From: Rhodobacter sp. CACIA14H1
GTDB taxonomy: Bacteria > Pseudomonadota > Alphaproteobacteria > Rhodobacterales > Rhodobacteraceae
Direction of reading: 5' to 3'
DNA length: 62,696 bases
NCBI GenBank assembly: GCA_000500915.1
Contig: AYNO01000002.1
Coordinates: 1 to 62,696 of the forward strand
Below, in pieces: positions 1 through 8,730 of this stretch (positions are counted from its first letter, which is position 1; every line of letters begins with the position of its first letter). A program made the position numbers and the translations under genes. The notes under the pieces were generated by a model, which was not told the DNA's origin, did no database searches, and was given only the letters and a program-made list of their open reading frames with translations.

Positions 1-7
1 AGCCGCC

Positions 8-355
8 ATGCCAGCCTATCGCAACGACAGCCAGCGCCTGCACGCCCGCGCCCAGCGGGCCGCGCTGACGCCGGCCGAGGCGGTGCTCTGGTCCGCCCTG
101 CGCAACCACCGTTTCATGGGCCTTTCCGTGCGCCGCAAGGCGCCCGTCGGCCCGTGGATCGCGGATTTCCTCATCCCGTCGCGCCGCATCGCCATCATCG
201 TCCTGCCGGAAACCGTGCAGCCCGGTACGGACCATCCGCCCCCCGGCGCGCTCGAACGGCTCGGCTACACCGTCCTGCGTCCTGCGCCTGCCGACCTCCT
301 GCCTCAGACCCTCCCCGCCTTCCTCCGCCTCCTTGCCGCAAGGGCAAAGCCATGA
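8..355 (+). CDS. DUF559-family protein, apparently degenerate
   Basis: A 115-residue protein resembling the DUF559 family (Vsr-like PD-(D/E)XK fold). Seen: the TPAEAVLWSALR N-terminal helix pattern, then GLSVRRKAPVGPWIADF, matching the family's FRRQxPIGxYIxDF strand, and a C-terminal LERLGYTVLR strand. The middle is unusual: where the family has an acidic ELDG-type motif this protein reads IIVLPETVQPG, so the nuclease centre looks incomplete and activity is doubtful. It lies directly upstream of phnJ, overlapping it in ATGA, so it is probably co-transcribed with the C-P lyase genes; phnI would be expected just left of the window. Family assignment is fairly sure, function unknown. Confidence 0.6.
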   Translation: MPAYRNDSQRLHARAQRAALTPAEAVLWSALRNHRFMGLSVRRKAPVGPWIADFLIPSRRIAIIVLPETVQPGTDHPPPGALERLGYTVLRPAPADLLPQTLPAFLRLLAARAKP

Positions 356-1224
356 CCGACCAGTCCTACAACTTCGCCTATCTCGACGAACAGACCAAGC
401 GCATGATCCGCCGCGCCATCCTCAAGGGCGTCGCGGTCCCCGGCTATCAGGTCCCCTTCGCCAGCCGCGAGATGCCGATGCCCTATGGCTGGGGCACCGG
501 CGGCGTGCAGGTCACGGCGGCCTGCCTGGTACCGGAAGACCGGCTGAAGGTGATCGACCAGGGCGCGGATGACACGACCAACGCCGTGTCGATCCGCAAG
601 TTCTTCCAGCGCACCGCCGGCATCGCCACGACCGAGGCGACGGCAGAGGCCACGGTCATCCAGACCCGCCACCGCATCCCGGAACATCCCCTGACCGAAG
701 ACCAGATCCTCGTCTATCAGGTGCCGATCCCCGAACCCCTCCGCTTCCTCGAACCGCGCGAGACGGAGACGCGCAAGATGCACAGCCTCGAGGAATACGG
801 GCTGATGCATGTGAAGCTTTACGAAGACATCGCCCGCCACGGGTCCATCGCCACCTCCTACGCCTATCCGGTGAAGGTGGAGGGGCGCTATGTGATGGAC
901 CCCTCGCCCATCCCTAAATTCGACAACCCGAAACTCGGCGACTGCCCCGCACTGCAACTTTTCGGCGCGGGGCGCGAACAGCGCATCTATGCGCTGCCGC
1001 CGCATACGCAGGTCGTCAGCCTCGACTTCGACGACCACCCGTTCGAGGCGACGAAAGCCCCGCATGACTGCGACCTTTGCGGCGCGTCGGACAGCTATCT
1101 GGACGAGGTGATCGTGGATGACGCGGGGGGCCGGATGTTCGTCTGTTCCGACACCGATTTCTGCCGCACGCGGCGCGAGGCGGGCCATGCGGGCCGCCTG
1201 ACGATGCAGGAGGCTGCAGAATGA
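352..1224 (+). CDS. phnJ: PhnJ, carbon-phosphorus lyase catalytic subunit
   Basis: Radical-SAM C-P lyase (290 aa) that cleaves alpha-D-ribose 1-methylphosphonate 5-phosphate to the cyclic 1,2-phosphate and methane (or another alkane); in the family it works in the cytoplasmic PhnGHIJ complex. Seen: an N-terminal NFAYLDEQTKRMIRRA start typical of PhnJ, a YGWGTGG stretch, and the C-terminal cysteine cluster C240, C243, C265, C271 in the spacing known for the 4Fe-4S ligands and the thiyl-radical cysteine. The ATG at 352 is chosen because it gives the family's normal N-terminus and overlaps the upstream stop; an earlier in-frame start at 154 would add only unrelated sequence. It overlaps phnK by 4 bases. 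Confidence 0.97.
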   Translation: MTDQSYNFAYLDEQTKRMIRRAILKGVAVPGYQVPFASREMPMPYGWGTGGVQVTAACLVPEDRLKVIDQGADDTTNAVSIRKFFQRTAGIATTEATAEATVIQTRHRIPEHPLTEDQILVYQVPIPEPLRFLEPRETETRKMHSLEEYGLMHVKLYEDIARHGSIATSYAYPVKVEGRYVMDPSPIPKFDNPKLGDCPALQLFGAGREQRIYALPPHTQVVSLDFDDHPFEATKAPHDCDLCGASDSYLDEVIVDDAGGRMFVCSDTDFCRTRREAGHAGRLTMQEAAE

Positions 1225-2009
1225 AGATGGACCCCATCGCCGCCGCGCCCCTGTTGCGCGTGGACGGGCTGACAAAACTCTACGGCAGCCGCATCGGCTG
1301 CGCCGACGTGTCCTTCGACCTGTGGCCGGGGGAGGTTCTGGGGATCGTGGGGGAAAGCGGGTCGGGGAAATCGACCCTCCTTTCCTGCCTTGCCGGCCAC
1401 CTGACGCCGGATCAGGGGCAGGTGATCTTTGCCACCGCCACCGGCCCCCGCGACGTGCTGGCGATGACGGAACCCGAACGCCGCCGCCTGTCGCGCACCG
1501 ACTGGGCCTTCGTCCACCAGAACCCGCGCGACGGGCTGCGGATGGGGGTGACGGCGGGCGGCAATGTCGGCGAACGCCTGATGGCCATCGGCGCACGCCA
1601 TTATGGCGACATCCGCGCCCGCGCGACCGACTGGCTGGGACGGGTGGAGATCGCGGCGGAACGCATCGACGACCGCCCCACCGCGTTTTCAGGCGGGATG
1701 CAGCAGCGGTTGCAGATCGCACGGAACCTCGTCACCGGCCCGCGACTCGTGTTCATGGACGAACCGACGGGCGGGCTGGATGTGTCGGTGCAGGCCCGCC
1801 TCCTCGACCTTCTGCGCGGGCTGGTGCGCGAGATGGGGCTTTCCGCCATCATCGTGACCCATGACCTTGCCGTGGTGCGGCTGCTGGCCGACCGGCTGAT
1901 GGTGATGAAATCGGGGCGCGTGGTGGAACAGGGCCTGACCGATCAGGTTCTGGACGACCCGCAGCATCCCTATACCCAACTCCTCGTGTCCTCTGTCCTG
2001 CAGGTCTGA
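1221..2009 (+). CDS. phnK: PhnK, C-P lyase complex ATP-binding protein
   Basis: ABC-type ATPase of 262 aa that associates with the C-P lyase core complex rather than with a membrane permease. Seen: Walker [10 protein letters not shown] near residue 44, signature SGGMQQRLQIARN, Walker B LVFMDEPTGGLDVS, and the H-loop VTHDLAVVRLLADR. It resembles dipeptide-transporter ATPases, as PhnK does, ending with the HPYTQLLVSSVLQ tail. It overlaps phnJ by 4 bases and precedes phnL by 3 bases, so it is in one operon. Assignment rests on sequence and on position between phnJ and phnL. Confidence 0.95.
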   Translation: MKMDPIAAAPLLRVDGLTKLYGSRIGCADVSFDLWPGEVLGIVGESGSGKSTLLSCLAGHLTPDQGQVIFATATGPRDVLAMTEPERRRLSRTDWAFVHQNPRDGLRMGVTAGGNVGERLMAIGARHYGDIRARATDWLGRVEIAAERIDDRPTAFSGGMQQRLQIARNLVTGPRLVFMDEPTGGLDVSVQARLLDLLRGLVREMGLSAIIVTHDLAVVRLLADRLMVMKSGRVVEQGLTDQVLDDPQHPYTQLLVSSVLQV

Positions 2010-2012
2010 CCC

Positions 2013-2708
2013 ATGATCCGCGTTTCCGATCTTTCCAAGACCTTCACCCTGCACAATCAGGGCGCGGCGGCGATCCCGGTGATGGCGGGCGCGACGCTTT
2101 CGGTGAATCACGGCGAATGCGTGGGGCTGACCGGGGCCTCCGGTGCGGGCAAATCCACGCTGATGCGCATGATCTGGGGCAATTACCTTGCCGCTTCCGG
2201 CTCCATCATGGTGGGCGACACCGACGTCGCCACCGCCGAGCCGCGCCAGATCATCGCGCTGCGCCGCGCGACGCTGGGCTATGTCAGCCAGTTCCTGCGC
2301 GTCGTCCCCCGCGTTCCCACGCTGGACGTGGTGGCCGAACCCCTGCGCGTCCTCGGGACCCCGGCGGATGAGGCCCGCGCCCTTGCCGCCACCCTGCTGA
2401 CCCGCCTGAACATCCCCGAACGGCTGTGGTCCCTGTCGCCCACCACCTTTTCGGGCGGCGAACAGCAGCGCGTCAACATCGCGCGGGGCTTCGCCCATCC
2501 CTACCCTGCGCTCCTGCTCGACGAGCCCACGGCCAGCCTCGACGCCGCCAACCGCGAAACGGTGCTGACCCTGATCGAAGAGGCGAAGGCGCGGGGCGCG
2601 GCCATCCTCGGCATCTTCCACGACGAAGGCGCACGCGCCCGCGTCTGCGACCGGCTGGTGGACGTCACGGCCTTCACGCCGCCCGGCGCCACGGGGGCCG
2701 CCACATGA
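2013..2708 (+). CDS. phnL: PhnL, C-P lyase system ATP-binding protein
   Basis: Second ABC-type ATPase (231 aa) of the C-P lyase system; in characterised systems PhnL, with PhnG, PhnH and PhnI, supports displacement of adenine from ATP by phosphonate to give the ribose triphosphate intermediate. Seen: Walker [10 protein letters not shown], signature [14 protein letters not shown], Walker [12 protein letters not shown]. The region just after Walker A ([15 protein letters not shown]) is typical of PhnL rather than PhnK. Start follows the phnK stop by 3 bases; the stop overlaps the phnN start in ATGA. Confidence 0.95.
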   Translation: MIRVSDLSKTFTLHNQGAAAIPVMAGATLSVNHGECVGLTGASGAGKSTLMRMIWGNYLAASGSIMVGDTDVATAEPRQIIALRRATLGYVSQFLRVVPRVPTLDVVAEPLRVLGTPADEARALAATLLTRLNIPERLWSLSPTTFSGGEQQRVNIARGFAHPYPALLLDEPTASLDAANRETVLTLIEEAKARGAAILGIFHDEGARARVCDRLVDVTAFTPPGATGAAT

Positions 2709-3247
2709 TCGGCCAGCTCATCGCCGTCGTCGGCCCCTCCGGCGCGGGGAAGGATACGCTGATCGACGCCGCACGCCGCGTGCGGCCCGACCTGCTGGTC
2801 GTCCGCCGCGTCATCACCCGCCCGACCGAAAGCGGGGGCGAGGATTTCGAGGGCGTGACGGAAGCCGATTTCGCCGCCCGCAAGAAGCGTGGCGACTTCG
2901 CGCTGGACTGGCGTGCGCATGGCCTGCGCTATGGCCTGCCCGCGCTCCAGATCGCGGAACACCTTGCCGGACGGGATGTTCTCTTCAACGGCTCCCGCCA
3001 TGCGCTGGAGGCCGCCGCGACGCTCTTTCCGCATCTGCGCGTCATCCGGGTGTCGGCCCCCTCGGCCGTGCTGCGGGACCGCCTTCTCGCCCGTGGCCGC
3101 GAAACGGCCGAGGATATCGAGGCCCGCATCGCCCGCGCCAGCTATGACGTTCCGGCGGGGCTGCATGTGACGGATGTGGTCAATGGCGGCACGCTGGCCG
3201 ATGGCACCGCCCGTTTCCTGTCCGCGCTTCAGCCGGTCAACGCGTGA
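2705..3247 (+). CDS. phnN: PhnN, ribose 1,5-bisphosphate phosphokinase
   Basis: ATP-dependent kinase (180 aa) turning ribose 1,5-bisphosphate into PRPP, the last step that returns the C-P lyase ribose to metabolism. Seen: a guanylate-kinase-like fold with P-loop [11 protein letters not shown] at residues 8-18, the [19 protein letters not shown] segment typical of PhnN, and the lid region [16 protein letters not shown]. The ATG overlaps the phnL stop. Its 3' end overlaps the oppositely oriented DUF1045 gene by 19 bases, so the rightward phn operon ends here. Confidence 0.95.
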   Translation: MIGQLIAVVGPSGAGKDTLIDAARRVRPDLLVVRRVITRPTESGGEDFEGVTEADFAARKKRGDFALDWRAHGLRYGLPALQIAEHLAGRDVLFNGSRHALEAAATLFPHLRVIRVSAPSAVLRDRLLARGRETAEDIEARIARASYDVPAGLHVTDVVNGGTLADGTARFLSALQPVNA

Positions 3248-3918
3248 CGCGACAGCAGATGGAACCGCCCCGCCGCATCCTCGCCGAACAGGCACAGGTC
3301 CCCGATCACGAAGGGCCGGGGCAGGACCGGCGCGAGCCAGGGCTCCAGCACGGCCATGACCGCCTGCGCCTGCCCCTCGTCCAGAGTGCCGGTCAGGGTC
3401 AGGTGGAACCGGAACTCCTCCATCACATAGGGGTAACCCCACTGGTCCAGCAACGCCCGTTGCCGCGCGGAAAGGCGTTCGGGCCGCCGCTTCGCCACCT
3501 CGGCCCCGGTCAGCGCGGCACGCAGCGGGTCAAGTTCCGTGACGACCTCCGCCCCCAGCTCCAGCAGGTCCGACTCGTCGCCTTCGGGCAACAAAGCGAC
3601 AAAACCCTTCAGCGCCGCCAGCCGAAGCCCCGGCATCACGACCGGGGCCAGACGCGCGGCAAGCCGTGCGACCGCGTGCTCCAGATCGCCGCGACCGACC
3701 CCACCGGCCAGCCGGAACGGCGCCTTGATCGTCCCGTGGAAGCCGTATTTCCGGGGCTCGGCGGTCAACGCCGCGACCGGCGCGGGCAAACCGTCCAGCG
3801 ACGGATGCGCAACCGCAACCCCCGCCACGGGGTCCCAGCCCAGCCAGCTTGCCACGGCACCGGCAAAAGCCCCGTCACGGGGCGCGTAATAGATCGCATA
3901 GCGTCGAAATTCTTCCAT
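3229..3918 (-). CDS. DUF1045 phosphonate-metabolism protein (2H phosphoesterase-like)
   Basis: A 229-residue protein of the DUF1045 family often found beside C-P lyase genes. Seen: the start RRYAIYYAP, and two H-x-T/S-type motifs, YGFHGTIKAPF and FRFHLTLTG, which are the paired histidine motifs of 2H phosphoesterases. By analogy it could open or hydrolyse the cyclic ribose phosphate made by PhnJ, a role PhnP fills elsewhere; no PhnP is visible in this window. That role is inference. It is convergent with phnN (19-bp overlap) and divergent from phnM across 86 bp containing a Pho-like dyad. Confidence 0.85.
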   Translation of the reverse strand: MEEFRRYAIYYAPRDGAFAGAVASWLGWDPVAGVAVAHPSLDGLPAPVAALTAEPRKYGFHGTIKAPFRLAGGVGRGDLEHAVARLAARLAPVVMPGLRLAALKGFVALLPEGDESDLLELGAEVVTELDPLRAALTGAEVAKRRPERLSARQRALLDQWGYPYVMEEFRFHLTLTGTLDEGQAQAVMAVLEPWLAPVLPRPFVIGDLCLFGEDAAGRFHLLSRHALTG

Positions 3919-3939
3919 GCGCCCTGCCCTAATGCCCGA

Positions 3940-3957
3940 CTGTCACACCCGTGTGAC
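3940..3957. promoter_or_regulatory. Pho-box-like dyad between DUF1045 gene and phnM
   Basis: CTGTCAC, four bases, then GTGTGAC, which also forms a perfect 7+2+7 inverted repeat (GTCACAC / GTGTGAC). The first half matches the PhoB half-site consensus CTGTCAT/C with the usual 4-base gap. It lies 48 bp upstream of phnM and 22 bp upstream of the divergent DUF1045 start, so it could serve either gene. The second half-site is weaker, so this could instead be a dyad for another regulator. Confidence 0.5.
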
Positions 3958-4004
3958 GGTCCTGAGGCACCACATCATCCTCCGACCGGAACCGGAAGCC
4001 AAAG

Positions 4005-5138
4005 ATGACCGAAACCGTCCTGACAAATGCCCGTATCGTCCTGCCCGACAGCATCCTGCACGGGTCCGTCCTGATCCGCGAGGGGCGGATTGCCGACATC
4101 TCGGACACCCCCACCCGCGCGGGCGAAGACCTTGACGGCGACCTCCTGCTTCCCGGCCTGATCGAGCTGCATACCGACAATCTGGAACGCCACATAGAAC
4201 CGCGCCCCAAGGTCGGCTGGCCCCACGCCGCCGCCATCATCGCCCATGACGCCGAGCTTGCCTCGGTCGGGATCACAACCGTCTTCGATGCGCTCCGCGT
4301 CGGGTCGGTGAAATCGAAGAAGGCCAATTACGGCGAATATGCCCGCGCCTTGGCGGATGAGATCATGGCCCTGCGCGACAGCGGCGCCCTGCGGATCAGC
4401 CACAGGATCCACCTGCGGGCCGAAGTCTGTTCCGAAACCCTGATCGAGGAGCTTGCGAAATTCGGCCCCGAGGACGGCATCGGCATCGTCAGCCTGATGG
4501 ACCATACCCCCGGCCAGCGCCAGTTCCGCGACCTGACGCAGCTCAAGAACTACGTCTGCGGCAAGCACGGCTTTTCCGATGCCGAATTCCTGGATCACAT
4601 CGCCGCGCAGAAGGCACTGTCGGACCGGTTCGCGCAGGCACATGAACAGGCCGCCGTGACCGAGGCGCGGCGCTTCGGTGCCGTTCTGGCCAGCCATGAC
4701 GACACCACGCAGGACCACGTTTCCACCTCGGCCCGCCACGGCGCGACCTTTGCCGAATTCCCCACCACGGTCGAGGCCGCGCAATCCTGCCGCGTCCACG
4801 GCATCGCCGTGATGATGGGGGCGCCGAACCTCGTGCGCGGCGGGTCGCATTCCGGCAATGTCGCGGCGCAGGCGCTGGCGCAGTCGGACCTTCTGGACAT
4901 CGTCTCGTCCGACTATGTGCCCTCCTCGCTCCTCTCGGCGGCGCTGATGCTGGGCGACCTGTGGGACGACCTGCCGCGCGGGATCGCCACGGTGACGGCG
5001 GCCCCGGCACAGGCGGCGCGGCTTGACGATCGCGGCCAGATCGCCACCGGCAAACGCGCCGACCTGATCCGCGTGCGCCGCTTCGGCACGGCGGGAATGT
5101 TGCGCTCGACCTGGGTGGAAGGGCGGCGCGTCGCCTGA
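4005..5138 (+). CDS. phnM: PhnM, RPnTP diphosphatase
   Basis: Amidohydrolase-superfamily enzyme (377 aa) that removes diphosphate from alpha-D-ribose 1-methylphosphonate 5-triphosphate, making the PhnJ substrate. Seen: PGLIELHTDNLERHI (metal-ligand H-x-D followed by the PhnM-type E-x-H), SLMDHTPGQRQ, SHDDTTQDH, and GAPNLVRGGSHSGN, all hallmarks of PhnM. A GGAAG ribosome-binding sequence precedes the ATG. It stands alone between divergent DUF1045 and the convergent accessory operon, separate from phnJKLN. A paralogue lies at 6027-7265. Confidence 0.95.
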   Translation: MTETVLTNARIVLPDSILHGSVLIREGRIADISDTPTRAGEDLDGDLLLPGLIELHTDNLERHIEPRPKVGWPHAAAIIAHDAELASVGITTVFDALRVGSVKSKKANYGEYARALADEIMALRDSGALRISHRIHLRAEVCSETLIEELAKFGPEDGIGIVSLMDHTPGQRQFRDLTQLKNYVCGKHGFSDAEFLDHIAAQKALSDRFAQAHEQAAVTEARRFGAVLASHDDTTQDHVSTSARHGATFAEFPTTVEAAQSCRVHGIAVMMGAPNLVRGGSHSGNVAAQALAQSDLLDIVSSDYVPSSLLSAALMLGDLWDDLPRGIATVTAAPAQAARLDDRGQIATGKRADLIRVRRFGTAGMLRSTWVEGRRVA

Positions 5139-5142
5139 CGCG

Positions 5143-6015
5143 TCACCATTTCACATGGGCGGGCCAGACGAAAACCTCGTCCGGCACCCCGCCCAGACGC
5201 ATCACGCGGCGGCGCAGGTCTGCGGCAACCGCGCCCTTGGGCAAGGTGCGCAGCACGTCCGACGGGACCGGCGCCCCGATCTCCATCCCCAGCCGCCGCC
5301 CCATCAGACGCCGCGTCTCGTGAAAGATCATCGCCAGACGCAACGGATAGGACATATGGCTTGCCATCTGGAACAGCCGCGAGTTCTGGCCGTGGAAGAA
5401 GACGGGCAGCACGGTGACGCCCGGAACCGTCGCAAGACGGCCCATGAAGGAATGCCATTCCGCATCGAAGGCCCGCCCCCGCAGCGGCGCGTTCGCCGTC
5501 GCGATCCCGCCCGCCGGAAACATCGCCACCACCTTTCCCGCCGCCAGCAACTCCGCCGCCAGCCTGCGGCTCTGGGCCGAGGCCTTCTTCGCCTCGGCCG
5601 TGCCGCTGAAATCGATGGGCAGCAGGTGCCGGCTGACTTCCGGCGGCTGGCAGAGGACCGAATTGGTCAATATCTGCACGTTCCCCCGCAGCCGCATCCC
5701 CAACTGGCCCAGCGCCAACCCGTCCACGATCCCGAAAGGGTGGTTCGCCACCAGCAACAGACCCCCCTCACGCGGCACCGCGGCCGCAGGCCCGTGCCAG
5801 CGCATCCCCGCCTCGATCCGCAAGAGGCGCAGCGCGGCGTCGAACACCGTCTCGCCCGCAGGCGGCGCGGCGGCCCAGTCCAGATACAGGCTGCGCAGCA
5901 TCGGCTGGCCGCTGATCCGCTCCACCGCCCGGATCAGACCGCGCCGGAGGCGGGGCATCCCGGGATGGGAATAGGTGAACCCCGGCACGTCTTCCCCATA
6001 GGCGGCATCCGTCAT
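5143..6015 (-). CDS. PlsC-family lysophospholipid acyltransferase
   Basis: A 290-residue acyltransferase of the glycerol-phosphate/lysophospholipid family. Seen: the acyl-acceptor motif NHPFGIVDG (NHx4D), followed by MFPAGG (the family's FPEG-like block) and VLPVFFHGQNS. The ATG at 6015 is chosen because a GGAGGG sits 5 bases upstream and the family N-terminus starts there; a longer reading to 6228 lies wholly within the upstream gene. It is the last gene of the leftward phn operon, 11 bp after the PhnM paralogue. Substrate unknown; its place in a phosphonate operon hints at lipid remodelling under phosphate limitation or at a lipid-linked phosphonate (inference). Confidence 0.85.
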   Translation of the reverse strand: MTDAAYGEDVPGFTYSHPGMPRLRRGLIRAVERISGQPMLRSLYLDWAAAPPAGETVFDAALRLLRIEAGMRWHGPAAAVPREGGLLLVANHPFGIVDGLALGQLGMRLRGNVQILTNSVLCQPPEVSRHLLPIDFSGTAEAKKASAQSRRLAAELLAAGKVVAMFPAGGIATANAPLRGRAFDAEWHSFMGRLATVPGVTVLPVFFHGQNSRLFQMASHMSYPLRLAMIFHETRRLMGRRLGMEIGAPVPSDVLRTLPKGAVAADLRRRVMRLGGVPDEVFVWPAHVKW

Positions 6016-6026
6016 CGCACCCTCCG

Positions 6027-7265
6027 TCAGCCGAAAACCTCGGTTCGCGCCACCATGTCCGGCAGCGCCGAATACCCCCCGCGCCCCGCGACCCATGTCC
6101 GCAGTGGCGCAGGCATCCCCTGTTCCGGCCAGTCCAGCAGCAGCAGGTCCGCCCGCATCCCCGGCGCGATGCGCCCCCGGTCGGCCAGACCCATCGCAGC
6201 GGCAGGATTGGCCGACACCAGCCGCCACAGCGCAGCCAGATCCCCCACCCCGTCCGCCAGCAGCCGCACCACGGCCCCCAGCATCGCGGGGTAGAAGTAA
6301 TCCGACGCCAGCACGTCGCAGAGGCCCCGCCGGATCATATCAGCCGCCCCCGGCGAGCCGAGGTGGCTGCCCCCCCGCATCGCATTCGGCGCACCGAGGA
6401 CGATCCAGTCCCCCGCCTCGCGTGCCGCCGTGAATACCCGATCATGCATCGGAAACTCGGCGATCCGCGACCCATGGGCGCGATAGAAATCCCGTGTCTC
6501 CACCTGGCTGTCGTCATGGCTCAGCATCGGCGCCCCGCGATCCCGTGCCAGGAAGGCCACGTTGGCGATGTCATCCGCCACCCGCCCGCGCCGGTCCCAG
6601 ACCGCCAGCATCAGCGCCACGTAATCCGCGCCCGACATCCCCGACCGCTTCGCCCGCGCCTCCATCTTGTCGCGGAAGGCGGCGGCGGTGACGTCGGCCA
6701 GCGGATAGTCCGGCACGAGGTCGAAGGGACGGTCATGCACCGCGATGGACGGATGCAGCATCGCCGACGAGGTATGGTCGTTGAAGGCCACCGCAGGCAC
6801 CGCCGCCATCTCCAGCGCCTCGGCGATCAGGGGCAGCGCGTCGGGGCAGAATGTCTCCCACCGCAGTTGCAGGTGGTTCTCCACCGTCAGCCTCTTGGAC
6901 AAGTGCTTCAACCCGCGCAGCACCTGCCAGCCGGTTTCGACCGACCGCAACCCCGGCTCCCAGCTCAGCGTCAGCGCGTGATAGGCCGTGGCGATCCCGT
7001 TCGCCGCCAGTTGCCGGTCCGTCTCCAGCAGGGCCGCGTCGATGGGGACCATCACCCCCGGACGCGGCATGATCTGCCGTTCGAACGCATCCCCGTGCAC
7101 GTCCACGAAGGCCGGGGCCAGCACCCGGCCCGTCCCGTCAATCACCGCCGCGCCGTCCCGCGCCACGTCGATCCCCGTGATGACCCCGCCCTCCACCCGG
7201 ACCGAGACAGGCTCGACCCGGTCCGCCAGAACCACCCGCGCCCCTTCGACGACGAAAGCCCCCAT
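6027..7265 (-). CDS. PhnM-like amidohydrolase (second paralogue)
   Basis: A 412-residue homologue of PhnM. It keeps the metal-site motifs in the same order as the canonical copy: FVDVHGDAFERQIMPRP, FNDHTSSAM, SHDDSQVETR, EFPM, and GAPNAMRGGSHLG, then LASDYFYPAML. The 60-70 residues between the first and second motif differ strongly from PhnM. Active-site conservation argues for a working diphosphatase, perhaps for a different ribose-phosphonate triphosphate; the substrate is unknown. The ATG at 7265 overlaps the methyltransferase stop by one base (shared A), so translation is probably coupled. Often annotated simply as alpha-D-ribose 1-methylphosphonate 5-triphosphate diphosphatase. Confidence 0.88.
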   Translation of the reverse strand: MGAFVVEGARVVLADRVEPVSVRVEGGVITGIDVARDGAAVIDGTGRVLAPAFVDVHGDAFERQIMPRPGVMVPIDAALLETDRQLAANGIATAYHALTLSWEPGLRSVETGWQVLRGLKHLSKRLTVENHLQLRWETFCPDALPLIAEALEMAAVPAVAFNDHTSSAMLHPSIAVHDRPFDLVPDYPLADVTAAAFRDKMEARAKRSGMSGADYVALMLAVWDRRGRVADDIANVAFLARDRGAPMLSHDDSQVETRDFYRAHGSRIAEFPMHDRVFTAAREAGDWIVLGAPNAMRGGSHLGSPGAADMIRRGLCDVLASDYFYPAMLGAVVRLLADGVGDLAALWRLVSANPAAAMGLADRGRIAPGMRADLLLLDWPEQGMPAPLRTWVAGRGGYSALPDMVARTEVFG

Positions 7266-7921
7266 CACAGACGCTCCGCCAGCAGGTGCCAATGCCATGA
7301 TCCGGGCGTCGAATGCTCCCGATCCTCCAGCCGCATCAGTTCGAACCCGTCCAGCAGCCGGACCAGCGTCGCCGCATCGCAGAAGTAATGGGGATGGACC
7401 TTGTCCCCCTCCCCCTCGAACACCCAGCACCCGGGCGACACCTCATGCCCCCGCGCCTTCGCCTGTTCGACCGGCAGGCGCCGCGCCGACAGCATCGTCG
7501 CCATGAAGGTCCCGCCGGGGCGCAGAACGCGCCGCACCTCCTGCAGCGTCCGCGCCACCACGCCCTCGTCGCCGTGGTAGATCACGTTCCAGGACAGCAC
7601 GTGGTCGAAGCTGCCATCCGCAAAGGGCAATTCCGTCATCGCCCCCTGCCGCACCTCGATCTCCAGCCCCGCCGCCTGCGCCGCAAGCCCGATCACCTTG
7701 ACCGACTGCTCCGACGCATCCAGCGCCGCCACCCGCAGTCCCGCCCGCGCCAGCGCCAGCGCATGGCGCCCGATCCCCGCGCCAAGGTCCAGCACCCGCG
7801 CCCCGGCGGGCAGCCCTGGCGCGTGATCCGTCACCTCGGCCTCGGCCTTCGCCCATTGCGACGTCCCGTCGGCCCTGTGCCATTCCGCGTCCCAGTAAAC
7901 ATGCGCACTGTCGGTCTTCAT
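7265..7921 (-). CDS. class I SAM-dependent methyltransferase in phn operon
   Basis: A 218-residue Rossmann-fold methyltransferase. Seen: motif I VLDLGAGIGRHALALA near residues 44-59, motif II AALDASEQ, motif III/IV FDHVLSWNVIYHGDEG, and the post-IV VRRVLRPGGTFMATM. The WNVIYHG segment and the overall length recall TehB-type small-molecule methyltransferases. It sits 8 bp after phnE and is coupled to the PhnM paralogue. The target is not evident; a phosphonate, a lipid head group or a xenobiotic are all possible. Confidence 0.85.
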   Translation of the reverse strand: MKTDSAHVYWDAEWHRADGTSQWAKAEAEVTDHAPGLPAGARVLDLGAGIGRHALALARAGLRVAALDASEQSVKVIGLAAQAAGLEIEVRQGAMTELPFADGSFDHVLSWNVIYHGDEGVVARTLQEVRRVLRPGGTFMATMLSARRLPVEQAKARGHEVSPGCWVFEGEGDKVHPHYFCDAATLVRLLDGFELMRLEDREHSTPGSWHWHLLAERL

Positions 7922-7929
7922 TCCATCCC

Positions 7930-8730
7930 TCAGATGAGTTTGGAGCGGATCCAGCCGGACCCCTGCTCCACGATCAGGACCAGCGCAAACAGCATCAGGA
8001 TGATGGTCAGCGCCTCGTCATAGTTGAACAGGTCGAAGGCCACCTTCAGGTCCACCCCGATCCCCCCCGCCCCGACCAGACCCAGCGCCGCCGACCCCCG
8101 CACCGCCTTTTCCAGCGCGAAGAGCGATGTGGCGGTGAAGGACGGCAGGCAGGCCGGGAAGACGGCGGAAAAGACGATGCCCGTCCGGCTGGCCCCGATG
8201 GCGCGCAGCGCGTCCTGCGGGCCGGTATCGGCCTCTTCCATGGCTTCCGCGAAGAACCGCCCCGCAAAGCCGATCTTGTCCACCATGATGGCAAGGACAC
8301 CCGCCGCAGGGCCAAGCCCCACCATGATGATGAAGAAGATGGCCCAGACGAGGTCGGGGATGGTGCGGAACAGCGCGATCACCCCCCGCGCCACCAGCCG
8401 CACCGCCGGATGCGGCGACAGCCGGTCGGTGGCAAGGATGGCAAAGGGCACCGCGAAGATCAGACCCAGCGCCGCCCCGGCCACGGCCATCTGCAACGTC
8501 TCCAGAAGCTTCCACGCGATCCGGTCCACGCGCGACAGGTCGGGCGGGAACATCTGCGCCAGCAGACCCGACGGCGCGAAAAGCCGTTCGATCCCCCGCC
8601 CCAGCGCCCCCACCTCCGGCGCGGTGGCCGCGATGGAACTGATCACCAGCGCCGCCACCACGACGAAACCCAGCCATTCCGGCAGGCTGCGCCGCTGAAA
8701 GCGCGGGATGGACACATCGGCCATGCTCAT
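7930..8730 (-). CDS. phnE: PhnE, phosphonate ABC transporter permease
   Basis: Inner-membrane permease of 266 aa. Seen: a hydrophobic segment VVVAALVISSIAA near residue 24, further membrane segments around ALGLIFAVPFAIL, WAIFFIIMVGLG and TIILMLFALVLIV, and the permease EAA-type loop EADTGPQDALRAIGASRTG. It overlaps phnC by 4 bases. Only one permease gene is visible; relatives often carry two. It forms the importer with PhnC and PhnD, bringing phosphonates into the cytoplasm. Confidence 0.93.
   Translation of the reverse strand: MSMADVSIPRFQRRSLPEWLGFVVVAALVISSIAATAPEVGALGRGIERLFAPSGLLAQMFPPDLSRVDRIAWKLLETLQMAVAGAALGLIFAVPFAILATDRLSPHPAVRLVARGVIALFRTIPDLVWAIFFIIMVGLGPAAGVLAIMVDKIGFAGRFFAEAMEEADTGPQDALRAIGASRTGIVFSAVFPACLPSFTATSLFALEKAVRGSAALGLVGAGGIGVDLKVAFDLFNYDEALTIILMLFALVLIVEQGSGWIRSKLI

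Noticed and set aside
304-1722. Long minus-strand open frame (472 codons) across phnJ and phnK
   Set aside because: It runs opposite to clearly conserved genes, has Arg/Gly/Ala-rich sequence without domains, and is a usual by-product of high GC.
3244-4008. Plus-strand frame of 254 codons over the DUF1045 gene
   Set aside because: No domain; rich in Gln/Arg/Pro from antisense codons. The minus-strand frame carries the HxT motifs.
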